The notes below the pieces were generated by a model. It ran no database searches and was not told the DNA's origin. It saw only the letters and a list, made by a program, of their open reading frames with translations. A stretch of DNA of 64,000 nt from CAYQLT01 sp964418425 (GTDB lineage Bacteria; Bacillota; Limnochordia; Limnochordales; Geochordaceae), in contig CAYQLT010000001.1 in NCBI GenBank assembly GCA_964418425.1, forward strand, positions 1-64,000, in the 5' to 3' direction. Position numbers and translations under genes: made by a program. Shown here in pieces: positions 1 to 8,715 of the stretch; position 1 is the first letter of the stretch, and each line of letters begins with the position of its first letter.

Positions 1-942
1 GCGACCGTTGCGGTGAAGCTGGAGTACTTCAGCCCGTCGGGCAGCCTCAAGGACCGGATCCTTCGTCACATGATCGCCCGGGCCGAGGCGCGCGGCGAGC
101 TTCGCCCCGGCATGACCATCATCGAGGGCACCACCGGCAATACGGGCATCGCCACGGCCATGGCCGGGGCAGCGCTGGGGTACCCCGTCGTCATCGTCAT
201 GCCGGCCGGCATGTCCGAGGAGCGCAAGAAGGCCATCCGTGCCTACGGCGCGGAGCTGATCTTCACTCCCGGCGGCGAGAGCGATGTGGATCTGGTGCTG
301 GAGAAGGTGCGGTCCATCAAGGCGTCTTCGCCGGGCCGCTTCTGGGAGGTGGGCCAGTTTGACAACCCCGACAACGCCGAGGCCCACTACCAGACCACGG
401 GCCCCGAGATCTGGGAACAGACCGAAGGGCGCCTGGATGCCTTCGTGGCCAGCCAGGGTACGGGCGGAACCATCAGCGGGGTCGCCCGCTACCTCAAGGA
501 GCGCAAGGCGAACGTGCGCATCTACGCCGTCGAACCTGCGGAGTGCCCCATCCTCTCCCGGGGCGGCTGGGGAGCGCACAAGATCGAGGGCATAGGGGAT
601 GGGTTCGTGCCCGCCAACCTGGACCTGGACCTTCTGGACGGGGTCGTCACCACCAGTTCCGAGGAGGCCATCGCCATGGCCCGGGATCTGGCCCGCCGGG
701 AGGGGATCTTCTGCGGGATCTCCAGCGGCTGCAACGTGGCCGCGGTGATGAAGGTGGCCCGCGCGCACCCGGAGATGCGCCTGATCGTCACCATGGTCAA
801 CGACGACGGGCGCCGGTATTTCTCCACAGAGCTGTTTGAGCCCGAGCGGCCGTTGGAGGTGCCCGAGCGGCCGCATCCTCTGGCCCACGCCGACGCGCAG
901 CGTCTGGAGGCGAAGCGCCGGGTATGGGAGATCCTGGAATGA
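1..942 (+). CDS. Cysteine synthase-family PLP enzyme (5' truncated by window edge)
   Basis: Fold-type II PLP-dependent enzyme of the cysteine synthase / cystathionine beta-synthase family. The frame is open from base 1 and the first visible residues already belong to the conserved core, so the true start lies upstream. The PLP lysine is in GSLKDR, the substrate loop reads TTGNTG (TSGNTG in CysK), and the phosphate-binding loop is GTGGT in ASQGTGGTISG. About 45 residues after the core form a charged tail. The stop overlaps the next start as ATGA at 939-942, suggesting translational coupling. It sits beside ygeY-ygeW-yqeCB, so its substrate may belong to that catabolic pathway and not to cysteine synthesis. 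The family call is firm; the reaction is unknown. Confidence 0.85.
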   Translation, partial: ATVAVKLEYFSPSGSLKDRILRHMIARAEARGELRPGMTIIEGTTGNTGIATAMAGAALGYPVVIVMPAGMSEERKKAIRAYGAELIFTPGGESDVDLVLEKVRSIKASSPGRFWEVGQFDNPDNAEAHYQTTGPEIWEQTEGRLDAFVASQGTGGTISGVARYLKERKANVRIYAVEPAECPILSRGGWGAHKIEGIGDGFVPANLDLDLLDGVVTTSSEEAIAMARDLARREGIFCGISSGCNVAAVMKVARAHPEMRLIVTMVNDDGRRYFSTELFEPERPLEVPERPHPLAHADAQRLEAKRRVWEILE

Positions 943-2237
943 CGGCCCGCGGGAACGGGAGGGCGCCGGGGCAGCTCAACCCCTACGTGCGGGACCTGCA
1001 GTGCGTGGTGTGCGGCCAAAGCTGGCCGGCCACGCTTACGGCCGGCACCTGCCCGGCGTGTGGCCCACAGGGCATCCTGGAGGTGCGCTTCGACTACAAG
1101 GCGCTGGGCCGGGATTGGGATCGGGATCGCCTGGGAGCACAAGATGGGCGGGGCGCGGGTACGGGGGCCGGCATGTGGCAGTTTTGGCCCTTCCTGCCCG
1201 TGGGGCCGCAGGCGAGCGACAGCCCGCTCATCCCCGGGGGGACCCCGCTGGTGGACGCGCCCCGGCTGGCCCGGGCGATCGGGGTGGGGCGGCTGTGGCT
1301 GAAGGATGAAGGGCGAAATCCCACCGCCTCCCTCAAGGACCGAGCCTCGGCGGTGGGGGTCGCGATGGCGAAGCTGGCGGGAGCCCGGGTGGTGGCGACG
1401 GCCTCCACGGGCAACGCCGCCTCCTCCCTGGCGGGGGCGGCCGCAGCCTCGGGCCTGCGGTCCGTCATCTTCGTGCCCCGGACGGCGGCGGAGGCGAAAA
1501 TCGCGCAGCTTCTCATCTTCGGAGCCGTGGTGCTGGTGGTGGAGGGCACCTACGCCGATGCGTTCCGCCTGGCTCGCCAGGCCATCGAGGAGTACGGGTG
1601 GTACAGCCGGCTGTCGGGCCTCAACCCGTACCTGGTGGAGGGCAAGAAGACGGCCGGCCTGGAGCTGGCCCGAGATCTGGGGTGGCGCGCGCCGGACTGG
1701 GTGGTGGTCTCCGTGGGTGACGGCTGCACGGTGGCGGGCGTCGCCAAAGCCTTCGAGGAGCTGGCCGAGCTGGGGTGGATGGAGGGGCGCCCTCGCGTGC
1801 TCGGGGTGCAGGCGCAAGGGGCGCCGGCGGTGGCGGAGTTCTTCCGGACGGGGAGTTTCCGCCCCGGCCCGGAGGCCACCATCGCGGACGGCATTGCGGT
1901 GGGTGAACCCCGAAACTACCTGAAAGCGGCCAGGAGGGTGCGGGCCTCGGGAGGCACCTTCGTGGAGGTGAGCGACGACGAGATCCGGGAGGCCATGCGC
2001 CTGACGGGAAGGCTCGCCGGGGTGTTCGCGGAGCCTGCGGCGGCCGCGGCGGTGGCCGGGCTTGCGCGAGCGGCCCGGGAGGGTATCGTGGGGCGCGGCG
2101 ACGAGGTAGCCGTGCTGATCACCGGAAGCGGGCTCAAGGACGTCCGCCGGGCGGTGGAGGCGGGCGGCTCTCCCATCCGGGTGGCCGCCGATCCCCAGGC
2201 GGTTCGGGCCGCGCTGCCGGCAGAGGTGCGGGAGTGA
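939..2237 (+). CDS. Threonine synthase-like PLP enzyme with zinc-ribbon N-terminus
   Basis: 432-residue fold-type II PLP enzyme. An N-terminal CVVC...CPAC pair resembles the zinc ribbon of archaeal-type threonine synthases. The PLP lysine is in ASLKDRAS and the substrate loop is ASTGNAASS. The ATG at 939 overlaps the previous stop (ATGA). A slightly earlier ATG at 924 would give five extra residues but a larger overlap. Canonical threonine synthase converts O-phosphohomoserine to threonine. Here the position between a CysK-like enzyme and ygeY/ygeW suggests a catabolic lyase, perhaps filling the role of the diaminopropionate ammonia-lyase YgeX of similar clusters. That role is inference. A second, distinct paralogue lies at 18754-20016. 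Confidence 0.8.
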   Translation: MTARGNGRAPGQLNPYVRDLQCVVCGQSWPATLTAGTCPACGPQGILEVRFDYKALGRDWDRDRLGAQDGRGAGTGAGMWQFWPFLPVGPQASDSPLIPGGTPLVDAPRLARAIGVGRLWLKDEGRNPTASLKDRASAVGVAMAKLAGARVVATASTGNAASSLAGAAAASGLRSVIFVPRTAAEAKIAQLLIFGAVVLVVEGTYADAFRLARQAIEEYGWYSRLSGLNPYLVEGKKTAGLELARDLGWRAPDWVVVSVGDGCTVAGVAKAFEELAELGWMEGRPRVLGVQAQGAPAVAEFFRTGSFRPGPEATIADGIAVGEPRNYLKAARRVRASGGTFVEVSDDEIREAMRLTGRLAGVFAEPAAAAAVAGLARAAREGIVGRGDEVAVLITGSGLKDVRRAVEAGGSPIRVAADPQAVRAALPAEVRE

Positions 2238-2307
2238 CGCAACAGGGTTCGGGACGGGAGGGGGACCTCCTGGCCGGGCCCGGGCGTGGAAGGGAGCGAA
2301 GAGCGCG

Positions 2308-3558
2308 TTGGGACAGAACGGCAGGGGAAGCTCTGCGGAGGGCTGGGGAGCGGGCCAGGCGGCGGCCATCCGGAACCGGGCCTTCGCGCACAGAGACGAT
2401 GTGGTGCGCTTTCTGCGGGAGATCATCGCCATTCCGAGCCCCAGCACGCAGGAGCGGGCGGTGGTGGAGCGGGTGGCCGCCGAGATGCGGGCGGTCGGGC
2501 TCCAGGATGTCCACATCGACCCCATCGGGAACGTGCTGGGCCGGGTGGGTCACGGGCCCGTCACCATCCTGTACGATTCCCACCTGGACACCGTGGGCGT
2601 GGGCGACCCGACCGCGTGGGAGTTCGATCCGTATGCGGGCAAGGTGGAGGACGGGGTCGTGTACGGCCGCGGGGCTTGCGACAACAAGGCGGCCATCGCG
2701 TGCATGGTATACGCCGCCCGGATCCTCCAGGAGCTGGGCGCGACCGATGCCTTCACGTTGTGGGTCGCCGGCGTGGTGGAGGAGGAGTCGTGCGACGGCT
2801 GGGCCGTGGGCGAGCTGATCCGCACGGGGCACGTCCGACCGGACTTCGTGGTGCTGGGAGAGTGCACCAACCTGGACGTCTACCGGGGCCACCGCGGCCG
2901 GTGCGAAATCGAAGTGGTGACCCGGGGCCGCTCCTGCCACGCCAGCGCTCCGGAGCGGGGGGTCAACGCGCTGTACAAGATGCAGCCGCTGCTGGCCGGG
3001 ATCGAGGCCCTGGGCGGGCGCCTCAAGGAGGATCCCTTCCTGGGCCGCGGCAGCGTGGCCGCCACCTATATCGAGTGCAAGACGCCCTCCCTCAACGCGG
3101 TGCCCGATCGCTGCACCCTCTTCGTGGATCGCCGCATGACGGTGGGCGAGACCGCCGAGGGTGCCCTGGCGGAGATCCGAAGCCTCCCCGGGGGCGACAG
3201 CGCCGAGGTGCGTCTTTTGCGTTACAGCGAGCCCAGCTGGACCGGTTACCGCAAGGATGTACCCAAGGATTTCCCCACGTGGGTGCTGCCCGAGGAGCAT
3301 GTGCTGGTGCGCTCGGCGGTGCAAGCGGCCCAGGAGGTGCTGGGGCGGCGACCCGCTGTGGGACGGTGGACCTTCAGCACCGACGGCGTGAGCACCATGG
3401 GGCAGCTCGGGATTCCCACCGTGGGCTTCGGCCCCGGGGAGGAGCGGTGGGCGCACTCCACCCGGGATCAGGTACCCATCGAACACCTGGTCGCCGCCAC
3501 CGCTTTCTATGCCCATTTCCCCGGCGTCCTGGCGAAGGGCGTGGGGGCGACCCGCTGA
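2308..3558 (+). CDS. ygeY: YgeY-type M20 family metallohydrolase
   Basis: 416-residue M20/M28-type dinuclear zinc hydrolase that most resembles the selenium-metabolism-linked YgeY group. Visible metal-site elements are SHLDTVGVGD (His, Asp), RGACDNKAA (bridging Asp), VVEEESCDG (catalytic Glu and Glu ligand), the DRR dimerisation/substrate region and a C-terminal AHSTRDQ histidine. The TTG start at 2308 follows a purine-rich GGAAGGGAGCGAAG at 2288-2301. In E. coli and anaerobic urate-degrading gut bacteria ygeY lies with ygeW and ygeX and acts on intermediates of purine or diaminopropionate catabolism. The exact substrate is not evident here. It is followed 41 bases later by ygeW in the same direction. 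Confidence 0.88.
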   Translation: MGQNGRGSSAEGWGAGQAAAIRNRAFAHRDDVVRFLREIIAIPSPSTQERAVVERVAAEMRAVGLQDVHIDPIGNVLGRVGHGPVTILYDSHLDTVGVGDPTAWEFDPYAGKVEDGVVYGRGACDNKAAIACMVYAARILQELGATDAFTLWVAGVVEEESCDGWAVGELIRTGHVRPDFVVLGECTNLDVYRGHRGRCEIEVVTRGRSCHASAPERGVNALYKMQPLLAGIEALGGRLKEDPFLGRGSVAATYIECKTPSLNAVPDRCTLFVDRRMTVGETAEGALAEIRSLPGGDSAEVRLLRYSEPSWTGYRKDVPKDFPTWVLPEEHVLVRSAVQAAQEVLGRRPAVGRWTFSTDGVSTMGQLGIPTVGFGPGEERWAHSTRDQVPIEHLVAATAFYAHFPGVLAKGVGATR

Positions 3559-3599
3559 GGCGGGCGGATGTCTGTCAGGGAGAAAGGAGCCAGCAGACC

Positions 3600-4589
3600 A
3601 TGCACACGTTCCTGCGCGGGCGGGACTTCATCACCTGCCAGGAGTGGAGCGTCGAGGAGCTGGAGCTTGCGCTGCAGCTGGCAGCCGAGTTCAAGCGGGA
3701 CTGGGCGGTGGGGCGTCCCCACCTGCTTTTGCCCTACAAGACGTTTTTCATGATTTTCTTTGACAACTCCACCCGTACCCGCAACTCCTTCGAGGCGGCC
3801 ATGACCCAGCTGGGGGGCCATGCCCATGACCTCACCCCGGACCGCCTGCAGATCAGCCACGGCGAGAACGCAAAGGATACCGCCAAGGTGTTGAGCCGAT
3901 ACGGGCACGGCATCGGCATCCGCCACACGGTCTACGGCGAAGGCAACGCCTATCTTCGCGAGGTGGCCTTGCATGCGGAGATCCCCGTCATCAACATGCA
4001 ATGCGACATCTACCACCCGTGCCAGGCTCTGGCGGATCTGATGACCATCCGGGAACGGTTCGGGGCCAACACCCGGGGGCTGAAGATGGCCGTCTCCTGG
4101 ACCTCGGCTCCCAACTATGTGCGGCCCATCTCGGTGCCCCAGAGCCTGATCCTGCTCATGCCCCGCTTCGGGATCGACGTGGTGCTGGCGCATCCACCGG
4201 AGTTTGCGCTGATGCCGGAGATCGTGGCCCAGGCGCGGAAAAACGCGGAAGAGGCCGGCACCCGCTTCGAGATCACGGACCGGATGGAAGACGCCTTCGA
4301 GGACGCCGACGTGGTGTACCCCAAGAGCTGGGGCCCGCTCACCTACACCCGGGACAAGGCGGAGGGGATCGAACTCATCAAGAAGTATCCGGGCTGGCGC
4401 TGCGACAGCCGCATGATGAGCCTGGCCCGCCCCCGGGCCATCTACATGCATCCTCTCCCGGCAGACCGCCGCTTTGAGGTGACCGACGAGGTCATCGACG
4501 GAAGCCAGTCGGTGGTGTACGACCAGGCGGAAAACCGCCTGCACGTCCAGAAGGCCATCCTTGCCCTGACCATGGGCGGGAGGCCTTAG
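3600..4589 (+). CDS. ygeW: Knotted carbamoyltransferase YgeW
   Basis: 329-residue aspartate/ornithine carbamoyltransferase homologue of the knotted YgeW class. It has the carbamoyl-phosphate loop DNSTRTRNSFEAAM, the HPCQALADL motif, a SAPNYVRPISVPQS segment typical of YgeW, and HPLPAD where ornithine enzymes have HCLPAH. The ATG at 3600 follows GGGAGAAAGGAG at 3579-3590. YgeW probably carries out phosphorolysis of a carbamoylated catabolite (for example oxalurate or carbamoyl-diaminopropionate) to carbamoyl phosphate, from which carbamate kinase makes ATP. No carbamate kinase is visible in the window. A true ornithine enzyme is encoded separately at 32088. Confidence 0.92.
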   Translation: MHTFLRGRDFITCQEWSVEELELALQLAAEFKRDWAVGRPHLLLPYKTFFMIFFDNSTRTRNSFEAAMTQLGGHAHDLTPDRLQISHGENAKDTAKVLSRYGHGIGIRHTVYGEGNAYLREVALHAEIPVINMQCDIYHPCQALADLMTIRERFGANTRGLKMAVSWTSAPNYVRPISVPQSLILLMPRFGIDVVLAHPPEFALMPEIVAQARKNAEEAGTRFEITDRMEDAFEDADVVYPKSWGPLTYTRDKAEGIELIKKYPGWRCDSRMMSLARPRAIYMHPLPADRRFEVTDEVIDGSQSVVYDQAENRLHVQKAILALTMGGRP

Positions 4590-4613
4590 ACGCCCGGGCG
4601 CAAGGCGGCCGGC

Positions 4614-5399
4614 GTGGTCTCCCGGCCCGGCGACCTGGTGGACGGGCTGGGGGTGCGGCTCGGGGACGTGGTCAGCCTGGTGGGCGCGGGAGGGAAGACC
4701 TCCCTGGCCCTGCGGCTGACGGCGGAACTGGCCGGTCAGGGGGTGACGGTGGTCTTCACCGTCACCACCCGCATCTATCCACCCCCTCTTCCCCTGGTGC
4801 TGGTCGAAGACGACGCCGTCGGGGGGTTTCGGCGCGTGCGGAGCCTTCTCCGCCAGGGGCCGGTCTGCGTGGCGGGCCGCCCGGGACCGCAGGGGAAGCT
4901 TCTCGGCGTCGAGCCCGATGCGGTGGCCCGGCTGGCCGACCTGGCGGGCGTGGTGGTGGTGGAGGCGGACGGGGCGGCAGGCCGGCCCCTGAAGTTCCCC
5001 CTGGCCCACGAGCCCGTCATCCCCCCGTGCACGACGTTGGTGGTCGCCGTGGCCGGCGCCTCGGTGGTGGGCCAGCCCCTGGACAGCCGCTGGGTGCACC
5101 GGGCCGAGGCGGCGGCGGCGTGGCTGGGCGAGACGGCCGGCCTGGGGGAGGTCTGCCCGGGCATGGCCGTCACACCGGAGATGGTGGCGGCTGTGCTGGC
5201 ACACCCGGACGGGGCCACTCGGGGACGTCCGGCCCGGGCCAGGCTGGCGGTGGCCATCAACCAGGCGGACTCGCCCGAGCGCCTGATGGCGGCAAGGGCT
5301 GTGGCCCGGGCCCTGGTGGAGCGGGGGGTGGAGCGGGTGGTGCTGACATCGGCCCGGGGCGAGGTGCCGGTGCTGGAACGGGTGGTGTCCGCGCCTTGA
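4614..5399 (+). CDS. yqeC: Molybdenum hydroxylase accessory protein YqeC
   Basis: 261-residue P-loop protein of the YqeC family, associated with selenium-dependent molybdenum hydroxylases such as xanthine dehydrogenase. The Walker-A-like VGAGGKTSLAL is near residue 24, a VVVEADGAAGRPLK motif is near residue 105, and a typical VAVAGASVVGQPL stretch follows. The GTG start follows a weak purine run. It lies 24 bases after ygeW and overlaps yqeB by TTGA at 5396-5399. The pair suggests that the hydroxylase itself is encoded nearby, possibly before base 1. The biochemical role is not settled for the family. Confidence 0.88.
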   Translation: MVSRPGDLVDGLGVRLGDVVSLVGAGGKTSLALRLTAELAGQGVTVVFTVTTRIYPPPLPLVLVEDDAVGGFRRVRSLLRQGPVCVAGRPGPQGKLLGVEPDAVARLADLAGVVVVEADGAAGRPLKFPLAHEPVIPPCTTLVVAVAGASVVGQPLDSRWVHRAEAAAAWLGETAGLGEVCPGMAVTPEMVAAVLAHPDGATRGRPARARLAVAINQADSPERLMAARAVARALVERGVERVVLTSARGEVPVLERVVSAP

Positions 5400-6271
5400 A
5401 GGGGGACGGCGAGGCGGCGGCCTTGTGCGGCCGGCAGGGTCTGGTGCTGATCAAGGGGGCCGGGGAGCTGGCAAGCGGCGTGGCGTGGCGGCTGCACCGG
5501 GCCGGTTTTGGGGTGGTGATGACGGAGCGGGAGCAGCCGCTGGCGGTGCGCAGAACCGTCGCCTTCTGCGAAGCTCTGGCGCTGGGGGAGTGGACCGTCG
5601 AAGGCGTGACGGCCCGCCGGGCCGAGACGCCTCAGCATGCGCGGGAGCTGGTGGGCTCGGGCGTCATCCCGGTGCTTGTCGACCCCGAGGCGGCGTGCCG
5701 GACGGCCCTCTCTCCATGGGCCCTGGTGGATGCCATCATGGCCAAGCGCAACACGGGAACCTCCCTCACCGACGCGCCGGTGGTGGTGGCCCTCGGCCCC
5801 GGGTTCGAGGCGGGCGTGGACTGTCACGCGGTGGTGGAGACCCATCGAGGTCACTTCCTGGGCCGGGTCTACTACGAGGGACGTGCCCTTCCCGACACCG
5901 GGGTGCCGGCGGAACGGGGAGGCCACGGGGCGGCCCGCGTGCTGCGGGCGCCGGTCGCGGGCGTATTTTGGGGGGTACGGCGCATCGGCGAGAGCGTCGC
6001 TCCGGGGGAGGTGGTGGGGCACGTGCACCCCAAAACGCTCGACGGGCAGGCGGCTGCGGTACGCGCCGCCATCGGCGGTGTGCTGCGGGGTCTTCTTCGC
6101 GACGGCACCGAGGTCCCGGCGGGGCTGAAGGTGGGGGACGTGGATCCGGTGGCAGAACCCCGGTGGTGCTTTACCATCTCCGACAAGGCCCTGGCGGTGG
6201 CGGGCGGGGTGCTGGAGGCGCTGCTGGTGTTGGGAGCCGAGGCAAGACGGCGGGCCGCAGGTGCTGGCTAG
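5396..6271 (+). CDS. yqeB: Selenium-dependent molybdenum cofactor protein YqeB
   Basis: 291-residue YqeB-family protein with the Rossmann-like opening VLIKGAGELASGVAWRLHRAGF and the conserved VDAIMAKRNTGTS and ALGPGFEAGVDCH segments. YqeB is tied to cofactor maturation of selenium-dependent molybdenum hydroxylases. The TTG at 5396 overlaps the yqeC stop as TTGA. A TTG at 5423 is the alternative and would remove only the unconserved first nine residues. The gene ends the YgeY-YgeW-YqeC-YqeB run. A 104-base gap follows, with no obvious terminator, before the diguanylate cyclase gene. Confidence 0.88.
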   Translation: MKGDGEAAALCGRQGLVLIKGAGELASGVAWRLHRAGFGVVMTEREQPLAVRRTVAFCEALALGEWTVEGVTARRAETPQHARELVGSGVIPVLVDPEAACRTALSPWALVDAIMAKRNTGTSLTDAPVVVALGPGFEAGVDCHAVVETHRGHFLGRVYYEGRALPDTGVPAERGGHGAARVLRAPVAGVFWGVRRIGESVAPGEVVGHVHPKTLDGQAAAVRAAIGGVLRGLLRDGTEVPAGLKVGDVDPVAEPRWCFTISDKALAVAGGVLEALLVLGAEARRRAAGAG

Positions 6272-6375
6272 CCGCAGACGAGGCCGGGCCTTCGGGGCCC
6301 GCGTGGCGAACCTTCGAGAGCCGACGCAAACAGACAGGGTAAACCCTTCGGTGGTCGAACTGTTCTCCGCAGCCT

Positions 6376-8544
6376 GTGCGGCATTGCGGGCGCAACGTCA
6401 GCGCCAAAGCCCATGGCGGTGCGCATCGGCTGCCGTTTTCCTGTGGGGTGAACCGGCCGGTGGTGGCGTCGGACGATGGGAATCCTCTCCAAAAGGGGCG
6501 CCCCCCGCTGCCCCCCGCGCACCCGCGGACCGCAGAGGATCGTTCGTTCGGGACCCGGAGCACGGCGCGACGTCCGCGGGCCCCTGTGGCGCGGCTGGCC
6601 CGGTTGGCATACGAGATAGCTCACCTGGCGGCCGGCGCGAAAGACCCGGAAACCCTGCTTGACTCCGTCACCCGTTTGCTGGCCGGCGACCTGTACCCCG
6701 AAAGCGTGGGTTTCTTGCTGGCAGGTCCCGACGGCGGCAGCTGGACCGTCCACCCATCGTACCATTGCCCCGGGGTGCGGTTGCCCGCTGGCACAAGCGT
6801 CCCCGCGCCGCAGGCGGGTGTCCTGCCCCAGGCCGCGTCCCGCCTGCGCGTGGCGATCCACGTGCGCTCCCGGTTGGCGGGATGGCTGTGCGTGGAAAGC
6901 ACGCGGCCGCGCCGCTTCGGGCCGGCCGACCGCTACCTCGCCGGGGTGGTGGCCCAAGCCGTGGCGCTGGCGTGGGAACGATTGGAGTACGAAAAAAGCG
7001 CCCGGCGCCTGCGCCGGGAGCTGGCCGCCTGCACCACCCTGGGACGAACCCTGATGCGCTCGCTGGAGCTCGAGGAGCTTCTGCGCTCGCTTCACCGGGC
7101 GGTGTTGCGGTTGGTGCGCGGGGACGGGTTGATGGTGGCGCTGCTGGACGAGGAGGAGAACCGCCTGTTGGTTCCCCTGGCCGTGACGGCCGAGGGGCGC
7201 CTTCCGCCGTTTTCGTACCCGGCCGGGGAGGCGGAGCTGACCGCATGGATGGTCCGGGAAGGCGAGCCGGTTCTGGTGGGCGATTTGCTGGAGCAGTCCC
7301 CCACCCTGCCGGCCCGCCCGCGGTTTCCCGGGGATGCGGCCCGCAGCTGGATGGGCGTTCCCTTGCGAGCTCGCCGGCGAAGGCTGGGCGGCCTGGCGGT
7401 GTACGCGGTGCGACCCCACGCGTTTGTCCAGGCCGACCTGGAGCTTCTCGTCAAATTGGCCGACCCCATCGCGCTGGCCATAGACAACGCCCGCCGCTAC
7501 CAGCGGCAGGAGGCGGGGCGCAGGTTGGCCGCCACGCTTTTGGAGACCTTCCGGGTGGTCGGTTCGTCCCTGCGGCTGGAGGAGGTGCTGCGGCGGATAT
7601 TGGACCAGCTTCGAAGGGTGGTTCCCTACACCAGCGCCTCGGTTCAGCGGCGGCGGGGAGACGAGCTGGAGATCATCGCCTGTCACGGCTTCCCCCACCC
7701 CGAGGAGATCCTGGGCTTGCGGTTTTCCATCCACGGGAACAATCCCAACCGCTACGTGGTGCAAAGCCGCCGTCCCGTGCGCTTCGCGGACGTTCACCAG
7801 TTTTTCCCGGCCTTTCAGGAGCCCCGCCACCGTCACATTCGCAGCTGGCTGGGCGTGCCGCTTCTGTACAAGGACGAGGTGGTGGGCATGATCACCCTGG
7901 ACCGAGACCAGGTAGATGCGTTCACCCGCCAGGACGAGGCGATCGCAATGGCCTTCGCCAGCCAGGTGGCCGTGGCCCTGGAAAACGCCGCCCTCTACGA
8001 AGAGGCGGAGCGGCGGGCGCTCACCGATGGATTGACCGGGCTTTACAACAACCGCTGGTTTTATGCCACCCTGGAGAAGGAGCTGGGCCGCGGGTATCCG
8101 GTCAGCCTCATCATGTTTGACATCGACGATTTCAAGCAGTACAACGACCGCTACGGCCACCTGGCCGGAGACGATCTGCTGCGGGAGCTGGGCGAGCTGG
8201 TGCGCCGGGAGGTGCGGGTCTCCGACCAGGTGGCCCGCTACGGCGGGGAGGAGTTCGCCGTCATCCTGCCTCGGGCCGACCTGGAGGCGGGGCGCCAGGT
8301 GGCCATGCGCCTTTGCGCCGCGGTCCGGGCCCACCGTTTCCATCCGCCCCGAGGGCCGGGCGTTTCGGCCAACGGGTCGCAGCCGATGGTGGGGGGCAGC
8401 CCGGGCTCTTCGGTCACCATCAGCGTGGGCCTGGCCACGTATCCCCGACACGGGGCGACGGTCAAGGAGCTGGTTCAGGCCGCGGACATGGCTCTGCTGG
8501 CAGCTAAGCGGGAGGGGAAAGACCGGGTCTGTGTGGCGGGCTAA
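6376..8544 (+). CDS. GAF-domain diguanylate cyclase (GGDEF)
   Basis: 722-residue soluble signalling protein. Roughly three GAF-type sensor modules (residues about 75-205, 217-371 and 385-541) are followed by a GGDEF domain (about 548-722). The active-site motif is YGGEEF, near residue 621. An RVSD exactly five residues before GGEEF matches the RxxD product-inhibition site, so the enzyme should make c-di-GMP and be feedback-inhibited. No transmembrane segment is apparent. The GTG at 6376 is uncertain: the first 60 or so residues look unconserved and the start may lie nearer 6580. The gene faces the nucleoside transporter genes tail to tail. Confidence 0.9.
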   Translation: MRHCGRNVSAKAHGGAHRLPFSCGVNRPVVASDDGNPLQKGRPPLPPAHPRTAEDRSFGTRSTARRPRAPVARLARLAYEIAHLAAGAKDPETLLDSVTRLLAGDLYPESVGFLLAGPDGGSWTVHPSYHCPGVRLPAGTSVPAPQAGVLPQAASRLRVAIHVRSRLAGWLCVESTRPRRFGPADRYLAGVVAQAVALAWERLEYEKSARRLRRELAACTTLGRTLMRSLELEELLRSLHRAVLRLVRGDGLMVALLDEEENRLLVPLAVTAEGRLPPFSYPAGEAELTAWMVREGEPVLVGDLLEQSPTLPARPRFPGDAARSWMGVPLRARRRRLGGLAVYAVRPHAFVQADLELLVKLADPIALAIDNARRYQRQEAGRRLAATLLETFRVVGSSLRLEEVLRRILDQLRRVVPYTSASVQRRRGDELEIIACHGFPHPEEILGLRFSIHGNNPNRYVVQSRRPVRFADVHQFFPAFQEPRHRHIRSWLGVPLLYKDEVVGMITLDRDQVDAFTRQDEAIAMAFASQVAVALENAALYEEAERRALTDGLTGLYNNRWFYATLEKELGRGYPVSLIMFDIDDFKQYNDRYGHLAGDDLLRELGELVRREVRVSDQVARYGGEEFAVILPRADLEAGRQVAMRLCAAVRAHRFHPPRGPGVSANGSQPMVGGSPGSSVTISVGLATYPRHGATVKELVQAADMALLAAKREGKDRVCVAG

Positions 8545-8613
8545 AACGAGCGTGCACGCAGGTGGGAGGTCCTGGCGAGGAGTCGCTGGTGCTTTCCTCG
8601 ATAGCCCGCGCCG

Positions 8614-8661
8614 CAGGGGCGGCGAGGCCTCGCCTCCCAGCCGGAGGCCCTGCCGCCCCTG
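8614..8661. terminator. Hairpin between convergent genes
   Basis: Inverted repeat CAGGGGCGGC (8614-8623) and GCCGCCCCTG (8652-8661), with an inner GGCCTC (8626-8631) and GAGGCC (8644-8649) around a 12-base loop. It lies in the 171-base gap between the stops of the diguanylate cyclase and the BMP-family gene, so it can fold in either transcript. There is no T-run on either side. A bidirectional terminator or 3'-end stabiliser is plausible but unproven. Nothing else is recognisable in 8545-8715. Confidence 0.45.
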
Positions 8662-8715
8662 GGCAGAAGGTTCGTCAGGACAGGCTCCCGGGGTGGCCCG
8701 GCAAGCCCGGTCGCC

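Noticed and set aside
522..2525. A 667-codon minus-strand open frame across the two PLP enzyme genes
   Set aside because: No domain; antisense to two well-supported enzymes.
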